Of a stretch of DNA of 64,000 nt, positions 38,014 through 46,549 are shown one piece after another (position 1 is the stretch's first letter; every line of letters starts with the position of its first letter). The DNA is from Anaerolineae bacterium. GTDB taxonomy: Bacteria > Chloroflexota > Anaerolineae > B4-G1 > SLSP01. Where the stretch lies: assembly GCA_026645815.1 (NCBI GenBank), contig JAPKMR010000007.1, positions 49,029 through 113,028 of the forward strand, read 5' to 3'. The translations under genes were made by a program, and so were the position numbers. The notes below the pieces were generated by a model. The model ran no database searches. It was given only the letters and a program-made list of their open reading frames with translations, and had not been told where the DNA came from.

Positions 38014-38879
38014 GGGTTGCAATTGCCAGTGGCAAGGGGGGCACGGGGAAAACTACCGTGGCGGTAAGCCTGGCGCTTAGTCTGGCGGAGTATCACCCCC
38101 TGTTACTCGATTGTGATGTGGAGGAGCCGAATGCCGCACTCTTTTTGCGTCCAGCGTTTACCGCTCAACGTGAGGTGGGGCAATGGGTTCCGGTGGTGAA
38201 TCCGGCGGTGTGCACCGGTTGTGGGCGCTGTGCTGAGGTGTGTGAATATCATGCAATCACGGTGGTTGGCAAGCAGGTCTTTATCTTTCCGGAACTCTGT
38301 CATGGCTGCGGCAGTTGCTCGCGTCAATGTCCGGTAGGTGCATTGCACGAGGATCTGGATGTGATCGGCTCATTGGATCAGGGTCAGGCTGAGCAGATCA
38401 CCTTCTTCCAGGGGACGCTCAACGTAGGCGAGGCGATGGCTGTGCCGGTAATTCGGCAACTGAAGCAATGGGGGCTTCAGAGTAACGTCCATCAGGCTCA
38501 GCCAGTGATTCTTGACGCGCCACCGGGTGCTTCCTGCCCCGTTGTCGAGACATTGCGCGGTGCAGATGCGGTGTTGTTGGTGACAGAACCAACACCCTTT
38601 GGTCTGCATGATCTCCGTGTGGCTGTGGAAGTGGTTCGTGAGATGGAGACTGCTCGGGGAACCTCGTTGCCGGTGGCGGTCGTCGTAAACCGTGATGGTG
38701 CTGGAGATAGCGGTGTAGATGCTTTCTGCGCTGCTGAAGGCATACCTATCCTGATGAGGATTCCGTTGGAGCGTGGTATTGCGGAGGGTATTGCCCAGGG
38801 AAAGACGTTGATAGACATCTATCCCGAATACAGTGCGCAATTTGCCCAACTTTGGCAGGAACTGGTGGCGTTGCGATGA
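38010..38879 (+). CDS. MinD/ParA-superfamily ATPase with inserted 4Fe-4S ferredoxin domain (1)
   Basis: IASGKGGTGKTTVAVSLALSL...CTGCGRCAEVCEYHAI...CHGCGSCSRQCPVGAL...DAPPGASCPVVETLRGADAVLLVTEPT. Confidence 0.93.
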   Translation: MRVAIASGKGGTGKTTVAVSLALSLAEYHPLLLDCDVEEPNAALFLRPAFTAQREVGQWVPVVNPAVCTGCGRCAEVCEYHAITVVGKQVFIFPELCHGCGSCSRQCPVGALHEDLDVIGSLDQGQAEQITFFQGTLNVGEAMAVPVIRQLKQWGLQSNVHQAQPVILDAPPGASCPVVETLRGADAVLLVTEPTPFGLHDLRVAVEVVREMETARGTSLPVAVVVNRDGAGDSGVDAFCAAEGIPILMRIPLERGIAEGIAQGKTLIDIYPEYSAQFAQLWQELVALR

Positions 38880-39751
38880 AACAGCTCGTCATTCTTAGTG
38901 GCAAAGGCGGGACAGGCAAGACTACGGTGACGGCAGCGCTGGCGCATCTGGCATCGCAGTCCCACCGCGTAGTCCTTGCTGACGCTGACGTGGACGCGGC
39001 CAACCTGGGTCTGGTGCTCTCTCCCGTTACGGAGGCAACTTCCGATTTCATGGGGGGGAAAATAGCAGAGATTGATCCGGCTGTGTGCATCGCTTGCGGT
39101 CGTTGCGCTGAGGTGTGTCGCTTCGATGCGGTACGTCCCGGGGGGGTCTATACTATAGATTCATTGGGCTGTGAGGGCTGTGCTGCCTGCTTCTATGAAT
39201 GTCCGGTGCAAGCCATTACCATGGTGCCGCAACATGCCGGACAGTGGTTTATTGCATCCACGCGCTATGGGCCGTTGTACCATGCACGCCTTTTTGCCGG
39301 ACAGGAGAATTCCGGGAAATTGGTCACCTTGGTCAAGCAGATGGCGCGGCTACGCGCGTCGGAGGAAAGCGCCGACCTGCTCTTGGTGGACGGACCTCCC
39401 GGTATCGGTTGTCCGGTAATTGCTGCGCTCTCAGGGGCTGACCTGGTATTGATTGTGACCGAACCGACGGTATCGGGCGTGCACGATTTGGAGCGGATTC
39501 TAGGGCTTAGCGCGCATTTCAAGACGAAGGCGGTAGTGTTGTTGAACAAGGCTGATCTCAGCCCGGTGCATGCCGAAGCTGTTGTATCTGCCTGTGCGGC
39601 GCGAGAAGTCCTGGTAGTGGGGCATCTGCCTTATGATCCAGAAGTGACCACAAGCATGGTGCGCGGCGAACCGGTTACAACAGGAGATGGTCCCTTGAAT
39701 GCGGGATTGCGGCAGGTTTGGGCGTTGCTTGTGGAGCAGCTGGCTTTATAG
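38876..39751 (+). CDS. MinD/ParA-superfamily ATPase with inserted 4Fe-4S ferredoxin domain (2)
   Basis: MKQLVILSGKGGTGKTTVTAALAHLA...CIACGRCAEVCRFDAV...CEGCAACFYECPVQAI...DGPPGIGCPVIAALSGADLVLIVTEPT. Confidence 0.93.
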   Translation: MKQLVILSGKGGTGKTTVTAALAHLASQSHRVVLADADVDAANLGLVLSPVTEATSDFMGGKIAEIDPAVCIACGRCAEVCRFDAVRPGGVYTIDSLGCEGCAACFYECPVQAITMVPQHAGQWFIASTRYGPLYHARLFAGQENSGKLVTLVKQMARLRASEESADLLLVDGPPGIGCPVIAALSGADLVLIVTEPTVSGVHDLERILGLSAHFKTKAVVLLNKADLSPVHAEAVVSACAAREVLVVGHLPYDPEVTTSMVRGEPVTTGDGPLNAGLRQVWALLVEQLAL

Positions 39752-39770
39752 ATGAGTCGAGGGGGCGCCA

Positions 39771-40232
39771 ATGTTGAACGATTCAGGATGGATGCAGGTA
39801 TTGAGCAAGGTTCTGCGACCGGCTTTTGGACTGGCTCTGTTCCTTTCGCAATTCACTGCCACTCGCGATACATTGTTCACTGAGAGTGGTGCTTTACTCG
39901 GATTGGGTGTTGTGTTGATTGGAGCTGGCGTGGGTTTGTGGGTGAGTGCCTCGCGTCACTTGCAGCGGGTTAAGAATCAGGATATCTTTGCACAAACGGG
40001 ACCGTATCAGGTTGTCCGGCATCCAATCTATGCCAGTATTTACCTTTTTTCATTGGGCTTAGGATTTCTGTTTTTTGCCTGGGCGTGGTTTGGCGTGCTC
40101 TTGGTATTCGCGCCACTATGGGTAATGGAATGCCGGGCAGAGGAGCGCGAGATGGAGAGAATCCACGGACCGGCATACCGAACATATCAACAGCGCACAG
40201 GCATGTTCTTTCCCAAGGTGCAGCTTAAGTAG
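39771..40232 (+). CDS. Isoprenylcysteine carboxyl methyltransferase (ICMT)-like membrane methyltransferase
   Basis: QTGPYQVVRHPIYASIYLFSLGLGFLFFAWAWFGVLLVFAPLWVMECRAEEREMERIHGPAYRTYQQRTGMFFP. Confidence 0.85.
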   Translation: MLNDSGWMQVLSKVLRPAFGLALFLSQFTATRDTLFTESGALLGLGVVLIGAGVGLWVSASRHLQRVKNQDIFAQTGPYQVVRHPIYASIYLFSLGLGFLFFAWAWFGVLLVFAPLWVMECRAEEREMERIHGPAYRTYQQRTGMFFPKVQLK

Positions 40233-40233
40233 T

Positions 40234-41079
40234 ATGCGCACATACCTGGATTGTCACCCTTGTTTTTTGCGCCAGGCATTGAGTGCGGCGCGGCACGCAG
40301 GTGCGGATGAAGTGACACAGCATGAGATTATGGGCGCCGCCTTGGATTTGCTGCAGACGCTCTCCCCAGGGCAAAGCCCACCGGAGATCGGTCACGCTGT
40401 GCATCGTATCGTACGCGAACGAATGGGTCACAGTGATCCCTACCACGCTATCAAGGCCTTGAGCACCCGTGAGGCATTGGCGCTCTATCCCCGGATGAAG
40501 GCGTTGACGGCTGAGAGCGCCGATTCGCTGGAGATGGCGGTACGCCTGAGCATAGCTGGGAATATCATTGACTTTGCCCAATCGGATGAACTGGCGGACC
40601 TATGGGCAACGGCGGAACGGGTGCTGGTCGCTCCGCTGGTGCTCAACGATTTGGAGGCATTGCGTACGCAATTGGCGAGTGCCAGTCACGTGCTCTTTCT
40701 GGCTGATAATGCCGGGGAGACGGTTTTCGATAGAGTACTGATCGAGGTTCTACCGGTACCTGTGATTTATGTGGTGAAAGGCGGACCTACGCTCAACGAT
40801 GCGACTCTGGAAGACGCGGTTGCTGCTGGCTTGGATGCGTGCGCCACATTGATGGATAACGGTGCGGATGCACCGGGCACAATTCTATCGCTTTGTTCAG
40901 AGGAATTCCGCCAGGTCTACGCTGCCGCGCCGTTGGTGATTGCTAAGGGACAGGCGAATTACGAGACGCTCAGCGAAGCGGGCGCACGTGTATTTTGCCT
41001 GTTGCAGGTCAAATGCCCTGTCATCGGGCGTGATTTGGGCATGCCTGTGGGGAGCGTCGTTGTACGGCAGAGCCTGTAA
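40234..41079 (+). CDS. DUF89/ARMT1-like family protein
   Basis: MRTYLDCHPCFLRQALSAARHAGADE...HVLFLADNAGETVFDRVLIEVLPVPVIYVVKGGPTLNDATLEDA. Confidence 0.9.
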   Translation: MRTYLDCHPCFLRQALSAARHAGADEVTQHEIMGAALDLLQTLSPGQSPPEIGHAVHRIVRERMGHSDPYHAIKALSTREALALYPRMKALTAESADSLEMAVRLSIAGNIIDFAQSDELADLWATAERVLVAPLVLNDLEALRTQLASASHVLFLADNAGETVFDRVLIEVLPVPVIYVVKGGPTLNDATLEDAVAAGLDACATLMDNGADAPGTILSLCSEEFRQVYAAAPLVIAKGQANYETLSEAGARVFCLLQVKCPVIGRDLGMPVGSVVVRQSL

Positions 41080-41113
41080 GGCACGCCCTGTGAACTGTTA
41101 TTCGAAAACTTGT

Positions 41114-41560
41114 CTAGTTGTAGGCGTCGCGAGTTTCTTTATCGGCCATGGTGGGCGCGAGGAGCTCTTCCCAGGCAGGTGAGTCCCACGTGCCCAGGCG
41201 CGTATGGAGTTCCAGGTATTTGGTGGGGATGGGGTGTGTTCCCACGACAACCGGTATCCCGTAACGTGTCTCCAGATAGGATTTGAAGGTGCGGATACGC
41301 GGGCAGGGAGGGTAGCCTACGACCATTCCCGTGGCCAGATGGATGACCTGAACGCCGTTCTTGACCATTTCATCCCCGGTGTACTCGACGTTGCCCCCCG
41401 GACAGCCATCGCAGGATGTGTAGCCCACCAGTTCAACTTCTTTGCCCGCATAAATGCTGAAAGCGCCTTCCCGGTTGCGAAGGGCGCGCAGGCATTTCCC
41501 GCCCGCGCAGCGGCGATAGCGATCACAGATGATGATGCCAATTTTGATAGTTTCGCTCAT
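41114..41560 (-). CDS. CGGC domain-containing (putative metal-binding) protein
   Basis: IGIIICDRYRRCAGGKCLRALRNREGAFSIYAGKEVELVGYTSCDGCPGGNVEY...HLATGMVVGYPPCPRI. Confidence 0.82.
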   Translation of the reverse strand: MSETIKIGIIICDRYRRCAGGKCLRALRNREGAFSIYAGKEVELVGYTSCDGCPGGNVEYTGDEMVKNGVQVIHLATGMVVGYPPCPRIRTFKSYLETRYGIPVVVGTHPIPTKYLELHTRLGTWDSPAWEELLAPTMADKETRDAYN

Positions 41561-41577
41561 GTGGAAACTCCCCTTTG

Positions 41578-41955
41578 CTAAGCTATTTGCTCACGACCAG
41601 CAAAAACCTGCTCCACCCGTAAGGCTGCTACGGCATGCCCTGGTAACCGGGTTGGATTCCAGCTCTTCATATTTTCGAAAAGAGGCCCTTCGGTATAGTA
41701 TTCCAGGGCGCCTTTGATCTGATAAGCTTTTCCTTCTTTGGTGATGAACAACAGCGCACCGTGGCTTCCTTCCAGGATGTTGGCTTTGGTTTTGTTGAAG
41801 TAGTTATCCGCGATCAGCAGTGTTGCTTCGTCGTATTTGCTGACGCAAGTGGCATAAATAGCGTTTGGCACTCCCGTCGCACTTACTGTGGTCAATACGA
41901 TAGGTCCTTCACGCTGTTCCCAGGCTTGACTGACGATTGTTGGTAATGCGGTCAT
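41578..41955 (-). CDS. Pyridoxamine 5'-phosphate oxidase-like FMN-binding protein
   Basis: GPIVLTTVSATGVPNAIYATCVSKYDEATLLIADNYFNKTKANILEGSHGALLFITKEGKAYQIKG. Confidence 0.85.
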   Translation of the reverse strand: MTALPTIVSQAWEQREGPIVLTTVSATGVPNAIYATCVSKYDEATLLIADNYFNKTKANILEGSHGALLFITKEGKAYQIKGALEYYTEGPLFENMKSWNPTRLPGHAVAALRVEQVFAGREQIA

Positions 41956-41980
41956 AGGGTTTCTCCTTGTTGATTGGTAT

Positions 41981-43138
41981 TCAGGAATGGGTTGCAAGTG
42001 AGCGCACTGCTACAGCCGCGGGGCGCAGCAAGGGAGCCACAAGCCACAATAGCGCGGTCATGATAACGGCTGAAGTGAGGCACCAGGCGCAGGTAGCGCC
42101 AATAACAAAAGGTTCCAGGAAAGTCAGATAGATGGAAAAGGCAACTCCAAACCAGACCATGCCTGCAAGTGCCAGTTGCGCCAGGTTTGCCCATGGAGGG
42201 CGTGACCAGCGCGCTACTACCCATGCTGCGCCAATGGCTATGTAGCCCGACAAGCCCAGCACTGCGATGGGGAGGAAACCGAACAGCAGTGCATAGTCGC
42301 TCTGTTGTACGGCGTTACAATCGCCTACTGGGCCGCAGACCGCCGTTACTTGTTGCGTTTCCACATAGGCCAGGTAGCCTGCTACGATTAATCCTAATAT
42401 GACAAGGGGTGGCACTGCCTGACGCCAGTGATTGCTGACCAGGCTGGTGGACGGCTGAAGCAGTCTCCAACCCTGGAAAAGGATACTAACCAGCATCCCT
42501 ACCAGCACCAGGATTGATAAACCGTTGCCAAACGGGTCGCGCGCAAAACGGTCGCGCCAGTCCTCTTTCTCGATAATGATGCCAGTAATGGCTGGCTCAG
42601 CGGTTGCTGTGGGAAGTGGTTTGTTCTCTGATGCGATGTCGGTGGGCGCAGGCGTTTCGATTGTAACCTCAGCTGTCGCTGCGTTTGGTTGTGTCGTGGG
42701 GGTAGGTGCGCTTGTAGCAAGGGCGTCGGCAAAGCCAGGGATGGCAGGCCAATCCACACCGTCTTGCCCTAGATAACTTTCAACCAGGCCTGGCAATTGT
42801 TCGGGAATCTCGACAGAGCCGACAAGTACGTCTTCGCCGATGATGAGCGTGGGGACTCCCTGGCGCTCTGGCGGAATGGCGAATGTTTCGATTGCTGCCT
42901 GATACAGTTGTTGTCCACCTTCCTCAGCCACATTGACGCCGACAACTTCGAGTTGCCCTTTGTATTGTTGGATCAACGGCGTCAAGACGTTTTCGATGAC
43001 GTAATGGCAATGCCCACAGGAGGGGGAATAGAACATTACTGCCCTGACAACAATCTCACCTTCAGCGTTTACAGGAACTACAAATAGCTTGCTTAGCAGG
43101 CATAGGCCCAGAAGTGCTCCAAGGGTAAATCTTTTCAT
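41981..43138 (-). CDS. Thioredoxin-like domain fused to vitamin K epoxide reductase (VKOR) membrane domain
   Basis: MFYSPSCGHCHYVIENVLTPL...GVPTLIIGEDVLVGS; VKOR part YVETQQVTAVCGPVGDCNAVQQSDYALLFGFLPIAVLGLSGYI...CAWCLTSAVI. Confidence 0.88.
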   Translation of the reverse strand: MKRFTLGALLGLCLLSKLFVVPVNAEGEIVVRAVMFYSPSCGHCHYVIENVLTPLIQQYKGQLEVVGVNVAEEGGQQLYQAAIETFAIPPERQGVPTLIIGEDVLVGSVEIPEQLPGLVESYLGQDGVDWPAIPGFADALATSAPTPTTQPNAATAEVTIETPAPTDIASENKPLPTATAEPAITGIIIEKEDWRDRFARDPFGNGLSILVLVGMLVSILFQGWRLLQPSTSLVSNHWRQAVPPLVILGLIVAGYLAYVETQQVTAVCGPVGDCNAVQQSDYALLFGFLPIAVLGLSGYIAIGAAWVVARWSRPPWANLAQLALAGMVWFGVAFSIYLTFLEPFVIGATCAWCLTSAVIMTALLWLVAPLLRPAAVAVRSLATHS

Positions 43139-43153
43139 TCATGACCTCAAGAT

Positions 43154-43200
43154 GCGAGTTACTTAGCATTATAGGTGTCTATTGGAAGATTGTCAATAGA
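43154..43200 (-). promoter_or_regulatory. Consensus sigma70-like promoter overlapped by operator TCTATTG-N9-CAATAGA
   Basis: Reverse strand TTGACA-N17-TATAAT (ttattttttTATCTATTGACAATCTTCCAATAGACACCTATAATGC); operator 43178-43200. Confidence 0.75.
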
Positions 43201-43269
43201 TAAAAAAATAAGTAAGTGTTCAGATTTCCATCGCAGGGCGTGAATTTCGGGCTGAAGCCCGCGGGAAAG

Positions 43270-43312
43270 AGTGTTTTTGGCTGCCGCGCTACGCGCGGCA
43301 GCCAAAAACACT
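43270..43312. repeat. Perfect 20-bp-stem hairpin (TTTTT/AAAAA family)
   Basis: AGTGTTTTTGGCTGCCGCGC-TAC-GCGCGGCAGCCAAAAACACT. Confidence 0.8.
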
Positions 43313-43408
43313 TTCTAAAACCGCGGCTTTAGCCTGAAGCGGCGATTCAGTCGCTTCTTGTTGGGGCAAGTGAGGGAACGTTGAACAGTGACAAAAATAA
43401 TCAGAAAG

Positions 43409-43449
43409 GTGATTTTTGCGGCGCGGCGTAGCCGCGCCGCAAAAATCAC
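43409..43449. repeat. Perfect 19-bp-stem hairpin (TTTTT/AAAAA family), overlapping flavodoxin stop
   Basis: GTGATTTTTGCGGCGCGGC-GTA-GCCGCGCCGCAAAAATCAC. Confidence 0.8.
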
Positions 43450-43970
43450 TCAGATTTGAGATAGCCAACGACAGAAGCTGCCCAGGCGCGGATCGCATCC
43501 CAATTTCGTGTATCGTTTGCCGGTGCGTTGTAAAGTGGACTGGCAGGGAACGCTTTCAGCAGTGTGTCTGGAAATCGCAACTTCGCCGGGTCGTATTTGC
43601 CACCAAACAATTCAGTTGTCACGGGTTTGAGCCAGGGAACCCTACCCAGCTCTTGGTCCAGTTGGGTGCGTACTACCGGGTCATTCACTTCCTCTGTCTT
43701 TGTGGGACCCAGCACGAAAAGCGCCACCGGGCGTGCAACCAGGGCTTGTTGGTGTCGCGCCAGGAATTTATGTGCTTCCTTGAGCCAACGCCCGATGTAG
43801 AGGGGCGCGCCCAAGACCACGGCGCGGTAGTCTTCCAGTGATTGCACCTGACGCATGGCTTGCACGTCCACGCTCAGTCCGTTTTGGCGCAGCACTGCAG
43901 CAATTTGCTCGGCGACTTCCTGTGTAGAGCCATAGCGCGTAGCATAAGTGACCAGAATGGTTTCTGACAT
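43446..43970 (-). CDS. Flavodoxin domain protein (HemG/protoporphyrinogen oxidase-like)
   Basis: MSETILVTYATRYGSTQEVAEQIAAVLRQNGLSVDVQAM...YRAVVLGAPLYIGRWLKEAHKFLARH. Confidence 0.9.
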   Translation of the reverse strand: MSETILVTYATRYGSTQEVAEQIAAVLRQNGLSVDVQAMRQVQSLEDYRAVVLGAPLYIGRWLKEAHKFLARHQQALVARPVALFVLGPTKTEEVNDPVVRTQLDQELGRVPWLKPVTTELFGGKYDPAKLRFPDTLLKAFPASPLYNAPANDTRNWDAIRAWAASVVGYLKSE

Positions 43971-44078
43971 GGTTTCCTCCTTGCGGTAATTGGCTAAGAA
44001 CCTATCCTGAAATTGTCGCGGCAACACCGAATGATTGCTCCAAGGTTCGGCATTGAGCCGCTAAAGCGACTTTTGAAG

Positions 44079-44119
44079 GGTATTTTTGTGGTGGGGCGAG
44101 GCCCCACCACAAAAATACC
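44079..44119. repeat. Perfect 19-bp-stem hairpin (TTTTT/AAAAA family)
   Basis: GGTATTTTTGTGGTGGGGC-GAG-GCCCCACCACAAAAATACC. Confidence 0.8.
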
Positions 44120-44143
44120 TCATTTCTCAGAACCCGGCGAAAA

Positions 44144-45265
44144 TCAATCTACGGGCGGTGGAACTTCAGTACGGAGTAGTTGGATTTCGATTTTGAGACC
44201 GGTTGGGGTAGAGCCTAGAGTGATGGTTGCGACTTCTTGCATGGTCACTGTCTCATCGTCTGCAGTGATTGGTCGCACGAAGAACAGTACCGTGCGTTCG
44301 GGCGTAGCATTGAAGGCGTCCTGCTCTTGCCATCCGTTGGTTACCAGCTCTTGGCGGTAGAACTCGGCAGCTGCATTTAGGTCACTGCCGGTAAGGTAGC
44401 TCAGGAATCCTGGCATACGTAGGGATTCTGTGGCGTCAGAGAGCATAGGAAAATCTGTTAGCACGGGGGCGCAGCCTTCTGGAAGGAGGTTGGCATCTTC
44501 GGCTAGGGGGCTAAGATCAAACTGCCAGGTCTGTTCACCGCCAGCGGCACTCAGCACGCCCGCTGGCGCCTGCATGGTCAACCGGTAACGCACTAAAAAG
44601 CCGCCGCCTTTGGCTACCCACAGCTCACCTTGCGCAGTTGTTCCAGTGGCCCAGCGAATGGCGCGTTGATCGAAGCTGTAGTGCTCGGTCTCGAAATCGT
44701 TAATGGTCTCTTCTCCGACCAGCTCCGCGCCATAGATGGCAGGCAGTTCACGCCACGGGTCGCCAAAAGTAGGGATTTCGGTGTCTTCGGAGTCAACCAA
44801 TGAACTGCAAGGGGTATCGCTGGCGGATTGAATGAAGCGTGTCCCGGCAACCTCGCCTGCCAGTAGAAAAATCGGTTCTTCTCCGGTGGCGCGACTTTCG
44901 AGGCGGGTTACCTGCGCGCCTGTGCCGGCGTAGGCCAGCGTCAGGTGCGTGCTACGTTCGATGGTTTGCCCATCTTGTGTCCCGCTAAACTGTATTTGCA
45001 GCTCAGCCTGGTAGCGGCTGAGGATGTCAATCTGGGCGTCGGGTTTGGGTAGATTGAAAGCGCCTGGACCGCCGACAGTGACGGGAGCGGCTATGGTTGG
45101 TTCTGCTGTGCCGGGTTCTGGGGTCAGATTTGAGGCAGCTGGTTCGGTCGGCAGTGACGCTGTAGGCTCAGCGGTTGGTGAGGATTGTTCACCGTTGCAG
45201 GCACTCAGAAGTAACACAACAAGGATGAAATTCATGCAGTAGTAAAGAAGGGATTTGCGGGTCAT
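44144..45265 (-). CDS. Putative lipoprotein of unknown function
   Basis: Signal peptide with lipobox LLLSACNGEQSSPTAEPTAS; no recognised catalytic motif. Confidence 0.7.
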   Translation of the reverse strand: MTRKSLLYYCMNFILVVLLLSACNGEQSSPTAEPTASLPTEPAASNLTPEPGTAEPTIAAPVTVGGPGAFNLPKPDAQIDILSRYQAELQIQFSGTQDGQTIERSTHLTLAYAGTGAQVTRLESRATGEEPIFLLAGEVAGTRFIQSASDTPCSSLVDSEDTEIPTFGDPWRELPAIYGAELVGEETINDFETEHYSFDQRAIRWATGTTAQGELWVAKGGGFLVRYRLTMQAPAGVLSAAGGEQTWQFDLSPLAEDANLLPEGCAPVLTDFPMLSDATESLRMPGFLSYLTGSDLNAAAEFYRQELVTNGWQEQDAFNATPERTVLFFVRPITADDETVTMQEVATITLGSTPTGLKIEIQLLRTEVPPPVD

Positions 45266-45267
45266 TT

Positions 45268-46242
45268 CTACCTCCGTGTGACTACAACGTATCCGTAGCC
45301 GTTAGGAACTTCGAATTCTTCCACACCTCCCTGTAATGGGAAGGTGAGGCCTACCATGTCCATGGTATCTGGGTCCGTTGTGGTATCCCCGATGGGCACG
45401 GATAGGTCCATGGCGCCTATACCTACGCCATTGCAGTGCCATACCATCGTGCCGGGCAATACCACTGGGGCGAAGCGGAGGTTGACGTGGAGGAAGTTGT
45501 AGGGTTCGGCATTGAGCATGCCCTCTACTTCAAAGGTGCTGTTGGCGGTGATTTTATCCATCGTGCAGGAAAAGGCGCCGGGAGCGAAAGCCCACATGAG
45601 CCAGGCCAGGTCATCTTGGCCGTTGCCCGCCAATTCGCCCACAGATTCGGAAGTGCGGTTGACAAAGAACTCACCATCGCCTTTGAAGGTTACATAAAAA
45701 CCGCCCGTATCAATCGTCTGTGAGGATAGTTCTAGAAACGAGATATCATATTCGCAGGTAGGCAGAACACTGATCCGTTTTTCGACGCTGGCTGAGCCAT
45801 CATCAATGACTGCGGTGATGGTATCTTGCCCCTCGCCGGCAGCGGTGTAGGTGAAGCGCATATATTGGCTCGGACTGGTCAGCAAAACCCTGCTGGGGCT
45901 GACCTGCCCATTCAGAGCACTGATTTCCACATATCGGACCAGTGGAGCCAATGAGGGAGGCCCTGCTGGCGGCTCTGACGGAACTATAGGGCGGTTGGGG
46001 TCAACCGGTGACTCGTAATAATATGACCAAAGAGTGAATGTGGTCGAGTCGCCCTTACACAGCTGTCGCATCTGCGCAGGCAGGAATTTGAGGTGCATGC
46101 CATCCTCTTCCTCAGTGAGTTGCCCCGCGAGAAGGCTGGCTTGAACCTGTCGTTGAGGTGGGGAAGCCCAGCTGAAAACGAACAACAATATGCCGATTAA
46201 GGTAAAGATAGCCCTTCGGGCTGGGAGAACGTGGTATTTCAT
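45268..46242 (-). CDS. Secreted hypothetical protein
   Basis: Signal-peptide-like N-terminus MKYHVLPARRAIFTLIGILLFVFSWASP; 3 bp before the lipoprotein gene; RBS aggagg upstream of ATG 46242. Confidence 0.65.
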   Translation of the reverse strand: MKYHVLPARRAIFTLIGILLFVFSWASPPQRQVQASLLAGQLTEEEDGMHLKFLPAQMRQLCKGDSTTFTLWSYYYESPVDPNRPIVPSEPPAGPPSLAPLVRYVEISALNGQVSPSRVLLTSPSQYMRFTYTAAGEGQDTITAVIDDGSASVEKRISVLPTCEYDISFLELSSQTIDTGGFYVTFKGDGEFFVNRTSESVGELAGNGQDDLAWLMWAFAPGAFSCTMDKITANSTFEVEGMLNAEPYNFLHVNLRFAPVVLPGTMVWHCNGVGIGAMDLSVPIGDTTTDPDTMDMVGLTFPLQGGVEEFEVPNGYGYVVVTRR

Positions 46243-46384
46243 GCAAACCTCCTGAATGGTTGTAATCTTACCGACGGGTATGAAGGAGTTTGTCCCCGCT
46301 TGCACGTCTGTCGGCATCCGGGGCGGTCACGCCCAGAGCCAGATTATACCGCTAACCGGCAGAATGGGTAGCTTTTGGGGTATT

Positions 46385-46440
46385 GGGCATTTGTAGCAGG
46401 TGAGAGGCCCTTTGCGTCCCCTGTGAGGCTCGCAGTGGGA
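46385..46440. repeat. Partial copy of the 2844-3000 intergenic repeat
   Basis: gggcatttgtagcaggtgagaggccctttgcgtcccctgtgaggctcgcagtg aligns with 2844-2897. Confidence 0.7.
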
Positions 46441-46549
46441 ATTGGATTATTGTTTCCCAGAAATGGGTTTATAATAGTACGTGGTCGTTGCGTCTGCGCG
46501 CTCACGTTTTCATATAAGTAGCATCGTCATCATCAGGAGAGACGACCTT

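Noticed and set aside
37272-38096. 274-aa minus-strand ORF with Pro-rich stretch
   Set aside because: Antisense of the Gly-rich zinc-ribbon gene and NifX-like gene; the Pro-rich tract is simply the complement of Gly codons.
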